Shown: in pieces, positions 8,514 to 17,618 of the stretch | Numbering within the stretch: the stretch's first letter is position 1 | Layout of the letters: each line of letters opens with the position of its first letter | Assembly (NCBI RefSeq): GCF_007066085.1 | Contig: NZ_CP041405.1 | Location: forward strand, 2,852,001 to 2,916,000 | Length of the DNA stretch: 64,000 nt | Source of the DNA: Paenibacillus thiaminolyticus | GTDB taxonomy: Bacteria > Bacillota > Bacilli > Paenibacillales > Paenibacillaceae | Direction: 5' to 3' | The notes under the pieces: model-generated | What the model was told of the DNA's origin: nothing | Databases searched by the model: none | What the model saw: the letters and a program-made list of their open reading frames with translations, nothing else | Position numbers and translations under genes: made by a program

Positions 8514-9506
8514 ATGAGTTTTATCCGATTGCTTGATCAAGATATACCGAAGGAACAACTGGGATTCACTTATTCCCACGAGCATATCGTCTGCCGGCCC
8601 GCTCACTGGTCTGAACGCGGCGAAGATGACTTATTGCTGGACGATCCGGCCAAATCGAAGCTGGATGTGCTTGATTTCAAATCCTATGGCGGACAATCGA
8701 TCGTCGACGCAACGGCAATCGACTACGGGCGCGATGTGCCCGCCGTTCATCACATTATGAAGGACACCGGCGTTCAGATTATCGGCACCGCCGGGTTCAA
8801 CAAAAGTTTCCTGTGGGATGGAAAAATCAAAGACGAGCTCAAGCCCGTCCTCGGCGATTATGAGACATATTATGAATGGATCGAGGCGAAGAGCATCAAC
8901 GAATTAACCGAGTTCGTCATCCGCGAAGTCGAGGAGGGCCTTGAGGGCACTCCGTTCCGGGCCGGGCAGGTTAAGTTCGGAACCGGTTACAACCGGATTA
9001 CCCCGCTCGAGGAAAAGACGCTGCGCGCCGTCGCCCGCGCTCATCATGCAACCAAAGCGCCGATTCATTCCCATACGGAAGTCGGCACGCTGGCTCTGGA
9101 GCAGATTGAGCTGCTCCGCAGCGAGAATGTCGATGTCAGCTTCCTTAGTATCGGCCATATGGATCGCAATCCCGATCCTTATTATCACGAGCAGGTTGCA
9201 CGGATGGGCTGCTATCTCTCCTTCGACGGGATCGCCAAAATCAAATACGCCCCGGAGAGCACGCGCATCCAGCTTATCCTGGAACTCGTGCGCAAAGGCT
9301 ATGAGGATCAGATTCTAATCAGCGGCGATACGGCGCGCAAAAGCTATTACAAGCACTACGACTACGGTCTTGGCTTGCGGCATATTATCGCGGACTGGGT
9401 GCCGCGGTTCATCGATGAAGCGAACCGGGCCGGGTTCGACGGCCAACAGCTGGTGAACAAATTTTTCATAAGCAATCCGGCTAACTGCTTCGCTTTCAAG
9501 CGATAA
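8514..9506 (+). CDS. Phosphotriesterase-family metal-dependent hydrolase (possible sugar-phosphate lactonase)
   Basis: Amidohydrolase-superfamily enzyme, 330 residues, PTE/PHP family (COG1735 type). Metal ligands are visible: HxH in YSHEHIVC, the candidate carbamylated Lys in GQVKFGTGYN, His in HSHTEVGT and GHMDRNPD, and Asp in ISGDTARK. Some PTE-family proteins encoded beside UlaA-like PTS genes hydrolyse phosphorylated sugar lactones rather than organophosphates. That role fits here: the PTS would import and phosphorylate a lactone or glycoside that this enzyme opens. The exact substrate is unresolved. Confidence 0.85.
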   Translation: MSFIRLLDQDIPKEQLGFTYSHEHIVCRPAHWSERGEDDLLLDDPAKSKLDVLDFKSYGGQSIVDATAIDYGRDVPAVHHIMKDTGVQIIGTAGFNKSFLWDGKIKDELKPVLGDYETYYEWIEAKSINELTEFVIREVEEGLEGTPFRAGQVKFGTGYNRITPLEEKTLRAVARAHHATKAPIHSHTEVGTLALEQIELLRSENVDVSFLSIGHMDRNPDPYYHEQVARMGCYLSFDGIAKIKYAPESTRIQLILELVRKGYEDQILISGDTARKSYYKHYDYGLGLRHIIADWVPRFIDEANRAGFDGQQLVNKFFISNPANCFAFKR

Positions 9507-9519
9507 AGGAGACGGGAAT

Positions 9520-10266
9520 ATGAATTTTCAAGAAGAGAACGCCATGGATGTTGCCGGCAAAATTGAACAAAGTCTATGTGCGATTCTGCCGATCGGGGCC
9601 GTGGAGGCGCACGGCCCTCATCTCCCTCTGGGCACCGACAATCTGCTCGCCGAGCGGTTGGCCCGGCTGCTGGCGAACAGAACGAACAGCTTCGTTCTGC
9701 CGACTCTTCCCTATGGGCAAGTGTGGAGCCTCCAGAATTTCCCCGGCAGCATCAATGTCTCTAATGAAGCGCTGATCCGGATGCTGTACGACATCGGGGA
9801 GAGTCTGGTCCGCCAGGGCTTCCGCATCTTCGCGATGCTGAACGGCCACCTGGGCAACGCGCCCGCCCTGAAGGATGCGGCCCGGCTGCTCTATCGGGAT
9901 TATCCGGAGCTGAAGGTATACTACTTCTTCTACCCCGGCTCCAAGGAAACGATCGCGAAGGTCCGGGACACGCCGTCTTCCCATGCCTCCTATTTCCATG
10001 CTTGCGAACTGGAAACGTCCTATATGCTTTATCTGGCGGAAGAACATGTGGATATGTCCAGAGCTGTCAATGATCCCCCGACGATCGATCTGGAAGCCGA
10101 CTGCACCCCGACTCCATGGGAGACGTTCACCTCCACCGCTGTGCTCGGCGACGCGACGCTGGCCACGAAGGAGAAGGGACAACAAATCATTGAATCTACC
10201 TTGCAGACGATGACCGCGATAATCGCGAATGCCAAGCAACGAATTCTATTAGAGAGGGAGCCATGA
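9520..10266 (+). CDS. Creatininase-family amidohydrolase
   Basis: Cytoplasmic metalloenzyme of 248 residues, creatininase fold. Metal-binding motifs are EAHGPHLPLGTD near residue 29 and NGHLGN near residue 107, with the catalytic Glu region in HACELETSYM. The family hydrolyses cyclic or linear amides (creatinine, formamides, N-acyl groups). The gene starts 13 bp after the PTE gene behind AAAGGAGA, inside the PTS operon. It probably cleaves an amide in the imported compound, which would fit an amino-sugar-type substrate. Confidence 0.8.
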   Translation: MNFQEENAMDVAGKIEQSLCAILPIGAVEAHGPHLPLGTDNLLAERLARLLANRTNSFVLPTLPYGQVWSLQNFPGSINVSNEALIRMLYDIGESLVRQGFRIFAMLNGHLGNAPALKDAARLLYRDYPELKVYYFFYPGSKETIAKVRDTPSSHASYFHACELETSYMLYLAEEHVDMSRAVNDPPTIDLEADCTPTPWETFTSTAVLGDATLATKEKGQQIIESTLQTMTAIIANAKQRILLEREP

Positions 10267-10272
10267 TGCCGG

Positions 10273-11007
10273 ATGCTTCATACGTACTTGAACCACATTC
10301 ATGACATGCTGCACCGTATCGAACAACAGGAAGCGAATGCGATTAGTCTGGCCGCCACGAAGACAGCGGAAGCCATCATGAACGGGGGAATTATTCATCT
10401 GTTCGGCTGCGGACACTCCCATATTTTGACAGAAGAAGTATTCTACCGGGCCGGCGGGCTTGTGCCGATCCGGCCTATCTTCGTCGAGAAGCTGATGCTT
10501 CACGAAGGGGCGGTCCGTTCCTCGGAGCTGGAACGGCAGAACGGCCTGGCGGAGACATTCATGGAAGAGCAAAATATTCGTCCCGGAGAGGTGATGTTCG
10601 TTCTCTCCACTTCCGGACGGAATCCGGTTCCGGTGGATGCCGCTCTGATCGCCAAGGCCAAAGGCGCGTTCACGATCGGCATTACCTCGCTTGCCTATTC
10701 CCAGAGCCAGCCATCCCGGCATCGAAGCGGCAAGCATTTATATGACGCCGTTGATCTCGTCATCGACAATTATGCGGTGAAGGGCGACGCCATATTGACC
10801 CATCCGGATGTGCCGGTTCCCTTTACGCCGACTTCGACGGTCACCGGCGCTGCGATTCTCAACGCCATTCTGGCGGAAGCCATTGCGAGGATGGCTGAAC
10901 AGGGCTATAACCCCCCTGTATTTCTAAGCGGCAATATCGACGGAGCCGATGAGCATAACAACGCTCTGATCGAGCGTTATCGGGAGAGAATCCCCCTGCT
11001 TTCTTGA
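10273..11007 (+). CDS. SIS-domain sugar-phosphate-binding protein (UPF0309-like)
   Basis: Protein of 244 residues with a SIS (sugar isomerase) domain. Sugar-phosphate-binding loops appear as FGCGHSHILTEEVFYRAGG and VLSTSGRNPVP. The family contains isomerases, deaminases and etherases acting on amino-sugar or keto-sugar phosphates. It lies 6 bp after the creatininase gene, so a joint pathway is likely: uptake as sugar phosphate, hydrolysis, then isomerisation. The precise reaction is not evident. Confidence 0.8.
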   Translation: MLHTYLNHIHDMLHRIEQQEANAISLAATKTAEAIMNGGIIHLFGCGHSHILTEEVFYRAGGLVPIRPIFVEKLMLHEGAVRSSELERQNGLAETFMEEQNIRPGEVMFVLSTSGRNPVPVDAALIAKAKGAFTIGITSLAYSQSQPSRHRSGKHLYDAVDLVIDNYAVKGDAILTHPDVPVPFTPTSTVTGAAILNAILAEAIARMAEQGYNPPVFLSGNIDGADEHNNALIERYRERIPLLS

Positions 11008-11050
11008 CCCAAGGCTCCAATTAGCGCAATGTCTGACAGGAGGAATAAGG

Positions 11051-11320
11051 ATGGTAACCAAACAACTCGTAATCCAAAATGAACAAGGCTTTCATGTGCG
11101 TCCCGCACAGCTATTTACCGATAAGGCCAGCGAATTCAAGTCCACGATCAAGGTCAGATCCGAGAGCGGAGAAGAAGCCGATGCCACCAGCATGCTGGAA
11201 CTGATGACGCTAGGCCTCGTCAAAGGAACTTCGATTACGCTCGAAGCCGAAGGACCCGATCAGCAGGAAGCGATCGAGGCGCTGGCCGGGCTGATCGAGA
11301 GCAAGTTCGGTGAAGACTGA
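11051..11320 (+). CDS. HPr-family phosphocarrier protein
   Basis: Phosphocarrier of 89 residues. The PEP-dependent phosphorylation site is His15 in GFHVRPA, and a Ser47 in TSMLELMTLG aligns with regulatory Ser46 of HPr. It therefore keeps the potential HPr-kinase site, although the surrounding sequence differs from canonical HPr. GACAGGAGG precedes the ATG. Its stop codon overlaps the start of the enzyme I gene (TGATG). Being encoded inside a specific PTS operon suggests a dedicated carrier distinct from the housekeeping ptsH. Confidence 0.9.
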   Translation: MVTKQLVIQNEQGFHVRPAQLFTDKASEFKSTIKVRSESGEEADATSMLELMTLGLVKGTSITLEAEGPDQQEAIEALAGLIESKFGED

Positions 11321-13062
11321 TGGCGGAGCAGCACATTCATGGCATCGGAGCATCGAACGGGATACGGATCGCCAAAGCGTTGGTGCTCCGGAATCAGAGT
11401 GACCTGGCCAACAGGCGCGAGACCATTAGCCAGGAGGAGACCGAGGCTGAATTGGAGCGGTTGAAGCAGGCCAGGGAGAAGAGCGAGGCCGAACTGCTCG
11501 AGTTAGCAGAGCATGCGAAGCAGACGCTCGGCGAGAAGCAGGCCGGCATTATCGTCGGCCAGGCGCGGATGCTGTCCGATCCGGCGCTCTATCCGCTCAT
11601 GGAGAAGAAGGTAGCCGAGGAACACCTGAGCGCCGAACATGCGGTAAGCGCCGTGACCGAGCAATTTGCCGCCCGGTTCGAGCGGCTCGACAACGAATAT
11701 ATGCGGGAGCGAGCCGCTGATATTCGTGACCTGGGCAAGCGTCTGCTGGCGCGGCTCGGGGGCGGACAGCGGACCGGCCTGTCCGGCTTGCGCGAGGAGG
11801 TCATCCTCGTCGCCGATGACCTGGCGCCATCTGAGGCGGTCCAACTCGACAAGCGGTATGTGCAAGCGCTGGTGACGGAGATGGGCGGAAAGACGGCGCA
11901 CACATCGATTCTGGCACGCTCGCTCGGCATCGCAGCCGTCGTCGGAGCCGGAGAACCCGTTCGCCAGATTGTTGACGGGGAATGGCTTATTGTCGACGGA
12001 AGCGAGGGACTCTGCATCCGGATGCCGGAGCCGGAGACCCTCGAAGCGTACCGTCGTCGCCAAGAGAGCGAGCAGGGCGAGCTTCAGGCCTTGGCCCGGT
12101 TCAGAGAACGGCCGGCGGAGACGAAGGACGGCGTCCGTGTGGAAATGGCGGCAAATATCGGGACGGTTCAGGAAGCGGCCGCGGCCAAGGAGCTGAACGC
12201 GGAAGGCATCGGCTTGTACCGGACCGAGTTCCTGTTCATGAATACGGACCGCATGCCGGACGAAGAAGCTCAGTATGCCGCTTACCGGGAAGCAGCACAA
12301 CAGATGGGCGGCAAGCCGGTTGTCATCCGCACCTTGGATATCGGCGGAGACAAGGAGCTTCCCTATCTGGATCTGCCGCACGAGGCGAATCCGTTCCTTG
12401 GCTACCGCGCCATCCGTATCGGACTCGACCGGCAGGAGCTGCTGCGCACACAGCTGAGGGCGATCGTGCGCGCGAGCCATTACGGGAATGTCAAGGTGAT
12501 GTTCCCGATGATATCGAGCCTCGAGGAATGGCGGCAGGCTAAGGCCATCTATGAGCAAGCGCGCAAGGAGGTCGTTGCTGACGGCCATTCTATATCCGAT
12601 GCGATTGAGGTCGGCATTATGGTTGAAATCCCCTCAGCCGCCCTGCTTGCCAGGTCGTTCGCCGCGGAAGTCGATTTCTTCAGCATCGGAACGAATGATC
12701 TCGTGCAGTATACGCTGGCCGTAGACAGAATGAACGAGAAGGTATCTTATCTGTACGATTACTTCCATCCCGCCGTCCTGCAACTGATTGAGAGGGTGAT
12801 CGACGCCGCTCATGAGCACGGCAAATGGGCCGGCATGTGCGGCGGCATGGCCGCCGATCCTCTGGCCGCCCCGCTGCTCATGGGGCTCGGTCTCGATGAA
12901 TGGAGCATGGAAGCTGCCTCCATCACCACCGTGAAGCGAGCGCTTTCTAGGCTGGACAGCCGCGATTGCAGAGCGCTGGCCGGGCGCTTGCTCCAGCTGA
13001 GCACGACCGAAGAAGTGCGGCAAGCGCTGCGCGGGTACGTGGATGGCTTGCCGGAGCAATAA
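11320..13062 (+). CDS. PTS enzyme I (phosphoenolpyruvate-protein phosphotransferase)
   Basis: Starts the PTS phosphorelay by autophosphorylation from PEP. 580 residues, normal for EI. The active His is in MGGKTAHTSILARSLG (about residue 190). PEP-binding motifs are IGLYRTEFLFM, TLDIGGDKELPY and SIGTNDLVQYTLAVDR, and the C-terminal Cys is in WAGMCGGMA. It is cotranscribed and translationally coupled with the HPr gene. A paralogue to the general ptsI is expected elsewhere; this copy probably serves the local transporter. Confidence 0.93.
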   Translation: MAEQHIHGIGASNGIRIAKALVLRNQSDLANRRETISQEETEAELERLKQAREKSEAELLELAEHAKQTLGEKQAGIIVGQARMLSDPALYPLMEKKVAEEHLSAEHAVSAVTEQFAARFERLDNEYMRERAADIRDLGKRLLARLGGGQRTGLSGLREEVILVADDLAPSEAVQLDKRYVQALVTEMGGKTAHTSILARSLGIAAVVGAGEPVRQIVDGEWLIVDGSEGLCIRMPEPETLEAYRRRQESEQGELQALARFRERPAETKDGVRVEMAANIGTVQEAAAAKELNAEGIGLYRTEFLFMNTDRMPDEEAQYAAYREAAQQMGGKPVVIRTLDIGGDKELPYLDLPHEANPFLGYRAIRIGLDRQELLRTQLRAIVRASHYGNVKVMFPMISSLEEWRQAKAIYEQARKEVVADGHSISDAIEVGIMVEIPSAALLARSFAAEVDFFSIGTNDLVQYTLAVDRMNEKVSYLYDYFHPAVLQLIERVIDAAHEHGKWAGMCGGMAADPLAAPLLMGLGLDEWSMEAASITTVKRALSRLDSRDCRALAGRLLQLSTTEEVRQALRGYVDGLPEQ

Positions 13063-13128
13063 CGGCCGGACAAACTAGCTGCCGGCGTCACGCTGGCGTC
13101 AATGCGTTCTGCCGCATCATGAGGGCAT

Positions 13129-13244
13129 GCGGCGTGATGGTGGCAGGCTGCGTTAGTCCGCGTCACCAGAGCGTAGCGGCGTGATGGTGGCAGGCTGCGT
13201 TAGTCCGCGTCACCAGAGCGTAGCGGCGTGATGGTGGCAGGCTG
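13129..13244. repeat. 47-bp tandem repeat, about 2.5 copies
   Basis: Unit begins GCGGCGTGATGGTGGCAGGC and ends AGAGCGTA. Two full copies (13129-13175, 13176-13222) are identical, and a third stops after 22 bp at 13244. It lies directly after the enzyme I gene and shows no coding character. Confidence 0.85.
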
Positions 13245-13253
13245 ATGTCATTC

Positions 13254-13456
13254 GGGGCTGTCCCATATGCAGCTGTTAGCTGCAGGGAGACAGCCCCATC
13301 CTGCTTCTCACAGCTCGACTTGCCAAAAATGCTGCAAAATTACAGCTTTCCCTTGTAAGGTTTGCTCCGTTACCGAAATTCCTGCAAAACAGCATGAATG
13401 TAAGCCATCCCCACGGATTGATAGCAAAAATCGGGGAAAATGATGCGCTTTTGCAG
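13254..13456 (+). repeat. Dispersed intergenic repeat, copy 1 (with hairpin at its end)
   Basis: Begins with an imperfect hairpin (GGGGCTGTCCC ... GGGAGACAGCCCC, 13254-13297, inner stem GCAGCT/AGCTGC), which could also end transcription of the PTS operon although no T-run follows. It continues with CTCACAGCTCGACTTGC, AAATTCCTGCAAAACAG and GATGCGCTTTTGCAG. The same blocks occur in the same order, reverse-complemented, at 19813-20043. It has no open reading frame of note. The stretch between the enzyme I gene and 13706 thus holds only repeats. Confidence 0.75.
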
Positions 13457-13534
13457 TAATTTCGTCAGATAGCGGCTGAAACACCGTAAATTCCTGTAGA
13501 AATGCAGGATTGCCTCACCGCTCTTCCGCCTTTA

Positions 13535-13635
13535 GTGCTCCCGTTAGTCCGACCACTAGTCCTGCCGCTAATCCCGCTGCCAGTCCAGCCGTTACTCCCG
13601 CCACTAGCCCTGCCGCTAGTCCCGCCTCTACATTC
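13535..13635. repeat. Degenerate 12-bp-type tandem repeat
   Basis: Runs of CCGCTAGTCC-like units (CCGTTAGTCC, CCACTAGTCC, CCGCTAATCC, CCACTAGCCC and similar). Translated on the plus strand it gives a Leu/Pro-rich periodic string, which looks like a product of the repeat and not a protein. Confidence 0.6.
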
Positions 13636-13705
13636 TCTGTTGTCCCGTCTTGCCCTGCGTCATGATTCAACGCCTAAAAGATAGTCCCTAGTTCGGCTTC
13701 AATTC

Positions 13706-14806
13706 CTATGAGACGGTCGCTTGTTCGGCTTCTGCTCCCTCGTCTTCGAACGAGACGAGCAGCGAATGGTGGGAGGCTGTCTGCAGATCGCGCCAGACCC
13801 GGTTCAATGGAGCACTCTTCATGACCGATGTCATCCCCATGTACGGGAAGACGGCCTGGGCGCATTCGAGTGCGGCCCGAGCCGCATGCCGGCAGGATGC
13901 GGTCACGCGCGCTTGCTCATCGTCATCCAGCGTGCCGCCTCCGGTCACCCGCTTCCATGATGACTCCTGCTCGCGGTAGAACGGTTCGACCGCGGCAGCC
14001 AGCTTCGAGCGCTGCGCCGCGAGCAACCGCTCGATGAAGGCGGCGCGTTCGGATGCCGACCAGGCCGTGCGCTGGGCCTCCAGCATCCGCTCCGCTTCGT
14101 CAAGGAAGCGGCGCCCCAGGCCGACGGCGACACCGGCGAACGATGCCTGCGCGAACGGAAGGAACGGATAATCATAGATCGCGTCCCGGTCCTCTGTCTG
14201 GCGCTCCGTCAGCAGGAAGGTCATCTCTTCCGGCACGAATTGCTCCCGCACGGATATCGTATGGCTGTCCGTCGCCTGCAGGCCGAAGGCATCCCAATCC
14301 TCTTCAATCATCACCTGATCCGGCAGGAAAGCGAACGAGCGCATATCTGGCTCCGCAGCGGCGCCATCATTGTCGATGAGCGCATTCGCCGTGAACAGGC
14401 TCGCATGCTTCGAGCCGCTGCAATATTTCCATTGACCGCTGACGATATATCCTCCCGCGACACGGCGGGCCGTTCCGGTCGGCATGCCCGATCCGGCCAC
14501 GACCGCATGAGGCGGCGAGAATAAACGCTCCGCAGTAGCAGGCGGCAAGAACGGGACGAAGAATCCGCCTCCGGAACCGATCGTGATCGTCCAGCCTACA
14601 TTCCCGTCGACCCAGGAAGCCTCCTCGAAGAGGCGAACCGCCTCCGGCAGCGGCATCATGCTCCCTCCAAGCCGCTTGGGCACGAACAACTTGAATGTGC
14701 CTTTATTGAACAGCAGATCAAGAACGCCCGGCGCCAGGCTTCCGGTCCGCTCCATCTCCGCCGACTGCTCACGAATGTACGCAATTTCTTCTGAGTTGAA
14801 AAACAT
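13706..14806 (-). CDS. Acyl-CoA dehydrogenase-family flavoprotein
   Basis: Flavin-dependent oxidoreductase of 366 residues with acyl-CoA dehydrogenase folds: an N-terminal helical domain (KGTFKLFVPKRLGGSMM, PEAVRLFEEASWVDGNVGW), a central beta-domain (VAGGYIVSGQWKYCSGSKHA) and a C-terminal helical domain. This pattern is closer to the DszC/HpaA-like subgroup with a type-2 C-terminal domain than to fatty-acid enzymes, so the substrate may not be an acyl-CoA. The start at 14806 is chosen for the AGGAGTG ribosome site and domain start; the open frame extends far upstream only as antisense of the next gene. It stands alone, divergent from the HAD-Nudix gene. Confidence 0.8.
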   Translation of the reverse strand: MFFNSEEIAYIREQSAEMERTGSLAPGVLDLLFNKGTFKLFVPKRLGGSMMPLPEAVRLFEEASWVDGNVGWTITIGSGGGFFVPFLPPATAERLFSPPHAVVAGSGMPTGTARRVAGGYIVSGQWKYCSGSKHASLFTANALIDNDGAAAEPDMRSFAFLPDQVMIEEDWDAFGLQATDSHTISVREQFVPEEMTFLLTERQTEDRDAIYDYPFLPFAQASFAGVAVGLGRRFLDEAERMLEAQRTAWSASERAAFIERLLAAQRSKLAAAVEPFYREQESSWKRVTGGGTLDDDEQARVTASCRHAARAALECAQAVFPYMGMTSVMKSAPLNRVWRDLQTASHHSLLVSFEDEGAEAEQATVS

Positions 14807-15100
14807 CGGTATCACTCCTGCTTCTCCGGTCTTGCCGGTGCATTCCGGGACGGGAACCGGTGCGCTCCCGTCCTGCTCCTTCCAATATATCATATGGGCC
14901 TCAGCAGCGGACAGGCGAGGGCTGCGTGAGCAGCAAGGGCGGGACGGACGCTTCCGTCTTCGATTTGCGCCATTGCTTTGACTGGCTGCATTCTTTATCA
15001 TAGAAGCAAGTGTAACCGAGATAGCTCCTTGAACCGCTCCGCACAGGCAAGTTGCGGGGCCTGATCTGACCATTCCCGAGCGGAAACGGAGGGCAAGACT

Positions 15101-16375
15101 ATGATTCGTACGGTGTTGTTTGATTTCGACGGCACATTGGCGGATACATTGCCATTGTCTTTGCATGCATTTCGGCTGGTCTTCCAGACCTATGACAAGC
15201 GATCGCTGACAGACCACGACATCATGTCCATGTTCGGTCCGACGGAAGATGGCATATTGGCGGCCAACCTGCGTCATAAGGGCTTCCTTCCGCAAGCAAT
15301 CGAAGCGTACTATGAGCATTACCGCCGCTGGCATCCGAGCCGCGTCCGCTCTTCCGGGCCGGTCATGAACCTGCTGCGGGAGCTGAAGGCCCGGGGCTTG
15401 TCCATTGGCGTCCTCACCGGCAAGAGCCGGCGATCCTACGACATATCGGTCCGTCACCTCGGATTGGATTCGTATATCGACGCCTCGGTGACCGGCGATG
15501 ACGTCCAGCAGCCGAAGCCCCATCCGGAGGGCATCTATCAGCTCCTGCAGACGATGGGCTTGGCGCCGAATGAGATCGTATGGGTTGGCGACAGCGAGGC
15601 TGACATCGCCGCAGGCCGCAGGGCGGGCGTCCTCACGTTCGCGGCCCAATGGTTCGGCACGGTGCAGACGCGGCAATTCGAGACGCAGCCGAATGGAATG
15701 TTCCGGCAGCCCCAGGAGCTGCTGGACGTCATCAGCAGCCAGGGAGCGGATTCGTCCGCCGATCGCCGCTGGCTCGACTGGACGCTGCGGATTCAGGCGA
15801 TCGCCCAGACCGGCCTCGCTTACGGCGCAGACATCTATGACCGGGAGCGGTACGAAGAGCTGCGCGACATCTGCGTCGCCATGATGGCGGAGCAGACCGG
15901 CGCGGAGAAGCCGGCGGTAGAGCTGGCCTTTGCCCGGGACAGCGGCTATGCAACCCCGAAGGTCGACATTCGCGGCGTCGTCTTCCAACATAACCGCGTC
16001 CTGCTCGTCAAGGAAAAATCTGACGGATGCTGGGCGCTGCCGGGCGGTTGGGCCGATGTCGGCCTCTCGCCTGCCGAAGTCGCCGTGAAGGAGATCAAAG
16101 AGGAGTCGGGCTATGACGCCGAAGCGGTACGTCTCTTGGCCGTGCTCGATAAGCGGCTGCACCGCCATCCTCCCGAGCCCCATCATGTCTACAAAATCTT
16201 CATTCAATGCCGGCTGTCGGGAGGCACGGCGAGCAGCGGGATCGAGACGGAAGATGTCCGCTTTTTCCCTGAAGACGATCTGCCCGCTTTATCTGTGCAG
16301 CGCAACACGGCAGCCCAACTGCACATGCTGTTCCAATACAACCGCCGGCCGGAGCAGCCCGCATTATTCGATTGA
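15101..16375 (+). CDS. HAD phosphatase-Nudix hydrolase fusion
   Basis: Two enzymes in one 424-residue chain. Residues 1-215 are a PpaX/phosphoglycolate-phosphatase-like HAD domain: nucleophile [22 protein letters not shown], and WVGDSEADI. Residues 220-275 ([19 protein letters not shown]...) resemble the N-terminal domain of CDP-choline/ADP-ribose-type Nudix enzymes. Residues 285-410 are a Nudix domain with box [20 protein letters not shown]. In that box the first Glu is Leu and the Arg is Lys, while the metal-binding EIKEESG is kept. A Nudix pyrophosphatase releasing a phosphate ester that the HAD domain dephosphorylates is a plausible coupled role, but inferred. The chain is intact with no frameshift. 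Confidence 0.88.
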   Translation: MIRTVLFDFDGTLADTLPLSLHAFRLVFQTYDKRSLTDHDIMSMFGPTEDGILAANLRHKGFLPQAIEAYYEHYRRWHPSRVRSSGPVMNLLRELKARGLSIGVLTGKSRRSYDISVRHLGLDSYIDASVTGDDVQQPKPHPEGIYQLLQTMGLAPNEIVWVGDSEADIAAGRRAGVLTFAAQWFGTVQTRQFETQPNGMFRQPQELLDVISSQGADSSADRRWLDWTLRIQAIAQTGLAYGADIYDRERYEELRDICVAMMAEQTGAEKPAVELAFARDSGYATPKVDIRGVVFQHNRVLLVKEKSDGCWALPGGWADVGLSPAEVAVKEIKEESGYDAEAVRLLAVLDKRLHRHPPEPHHVYKIFIQCRLSGGTASSGIETEDVRFFPEDDLPALSVQRNTAAQLHMLFQYNRRPEQPALFD

Positions 16376-16467
16376 TTCATTATCATATGACTAGGCAAAT
16401 AGAACGTGTTCACGCAGGCCGGATATCATCACGAGAGCGTCTACAAGTACAGAATGGAGTGGCAGCA

Positions 16468-17040
16468 ATGGCTCAACTATATTTCCGCTACGGGGCAATG
16501 AACAGCGGCAAATCGATCGAAGTGCTCAAGGTGGCCCACAACTATGAGGAGCAGAACAAGCCGGTGCTTATCTTCACCTCGGCTGTGGACGATCGGGACG
16601 GCGTCGGGTATGTGTCGTCCCGCATCGGCTTGAAGCGCCCCGCGCGGCTTGTCCATGCCGATACGAATATATTCCGTGAGGTGTCCCTGCACGGCGGCCC
16701 CGTCTCCTGCGTGCTCGTCGATGAAGTCCAGTTCCTGTCGAAGGAGCAGGTCCTTCAGTTGGCCCGCATCGTCGACGAGCTGGATATTCCGGTTATGGGC
16801 TTCGGACTCAAAAACGACTTCCGCAATGAACTGTTCGAGGGCAGCTATTATATGCTGCTGTATGCTGACAAAATCGAAGAAATGAAGACGGTCTGCTGGT
16901 TCTGCGAACGAAAAGCGACGATGAATCTTCGCGTTGGCGACGACGGCAAACCCGTCTATTCCGGCGAGCAGATTCAGATTGGCGGCAATGAGCGCTACTA
17001 CCCGGTATGCCGCCGCTGTTATTTCCATCCTCCCTTGTAA
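16468..17040 (+). CDS. tdk: Thymidine kinase
   Basis: Salvage enzyme converting thymidine to dTMP, 190 residues, type II TK. P-loop [10 protein letters not shown] at residues 6-15, lasso-domain and catalytic Glu in LVDEVQFLS, and zinc-binding CysXXCys pairs (CWFCERK near residue 143, CRRCYFHP at the C-terminus). The ATG at 16468 with GGAGTGG upstream gives the family length; the earlier in-frame ATG at 16372 adds an unrelated N-terminus. Confidence 0.95.
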   Translation: MAQLYFRYGAMNSGKSIEVLKVAHNYEEQNKPVLIFTSAVDDRDGVGYVSSRIGLKRPARLVHADTNIFREVSLHGGPVSCVLVDEVQFLSKEQVLQLARIVDELDIPVMGFGLKNDFRNELFEGSYYMLLYADKIEEMKTVCWFCERKATMNLRVGDDGKPVYSGEQIQIGGNERYYPVCRRCYFHPPL

Positions 17041-17051
17041 CGGATAGCGAA

Positions 17052-17084
17052 CCAAAAACCCAGCACCTAACGGCGCTGGGTTCA
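17052..17084 (-). terminator. Rho-independent terminator between tdk and the secreted protein gene
   Basis: Inverted repeat AACCCAGC / GCTGGGTT around 17057-17082. On the minus strand it is followed by TTTTT, so it ends the 17100-17495 transcript, and probably also tdk from the other side. Confidence 0.75.
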
Positions 17085-17099
17085 CTGTACTTACATAGA

Positions 17100-17495
17100 T
17101 TACTCTGTGATTTTTTCAAGGACAGGTGCAATCGCAATTGGCGGGAGGGACATCGTCATCGCTTTATAATAAACATTTAATTTGTCTCCTACCGAATAGG
17201 TTGCATCTTGCGGAGTAGGAACCAACAATATCTTGCCTTGATTCACAAGTTCCCACCACTCCCCTTGCATCGCTTCTTCTTGTGTTGGCGCATTGGCAAT
17301 GGTCATATACGTGTCACCAATGGAAATGACATATCCGGTGAAAGTCGTTGGTTCCAGTTGGTCAATGGACGAGGCAGAAACCCTCTTGGATGCGGATTCA
17401 TCCACATGTGCAAAAGTCGGCGTTACGCCTGCCGTAAAGCCTAATCCTAATGACAGAGTAAGTACTGCAACCACCATTTTTTTCTTCGTAATCAT
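17100..17495 (-). CDS. Secreted DUF3221-like (YobA-like) protein
   Basis: Exported protein of 131 residues. The signal peptide is MITKKKMVVAVLTLSLGLGF..., with likely cleavage after TFA. The mature part has the GYVISIGDTYMTIANAPT and YSVGDKLNVYYKA pattern of small beta-barrel DUF3221/YobA proteins. AAGGGAGATC precedes the ATG. Function of the family is unknown; the family assignment is tentative. Confidence 0.65.
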   Translation of the reverse strand: MITKKKMVVAVLTLSLGLGFTAGVTPTFAHVDESASKRVSASSIDQLEPTTFTGYVISIGDTYMTIANAPTQEEAMQGEWWELVNQGKILLVPTPQDATYSVGDKLNVYYKAMTMSLPPIAIAPVLEKITE

Positions 17496-17618
17496 ATTTA
17501 TGATCTCCCTTCTATATTTTGGTACAGGAATATATTTCTATATAGGAGATTAAAATCCTTTTGTTTTTACTTTAATTAACAATATTGTCACATTTAATTT
17601 TTATTTGGAGGAGATTTC

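Noticed and set aside
13502..13684. Leu/Pro-rich 60-residue protein
   Set aside because: Periodic product of a degenerate tandem repeat, without ribosome site.
14807..16207. Upstream half of the 833-codon minus-strand frame ending at 13706
   Set aside because: It is antisense of the HAD-Nudix gene. The dehydrogenase-like protein starts at 14806 with its own ribosome site.
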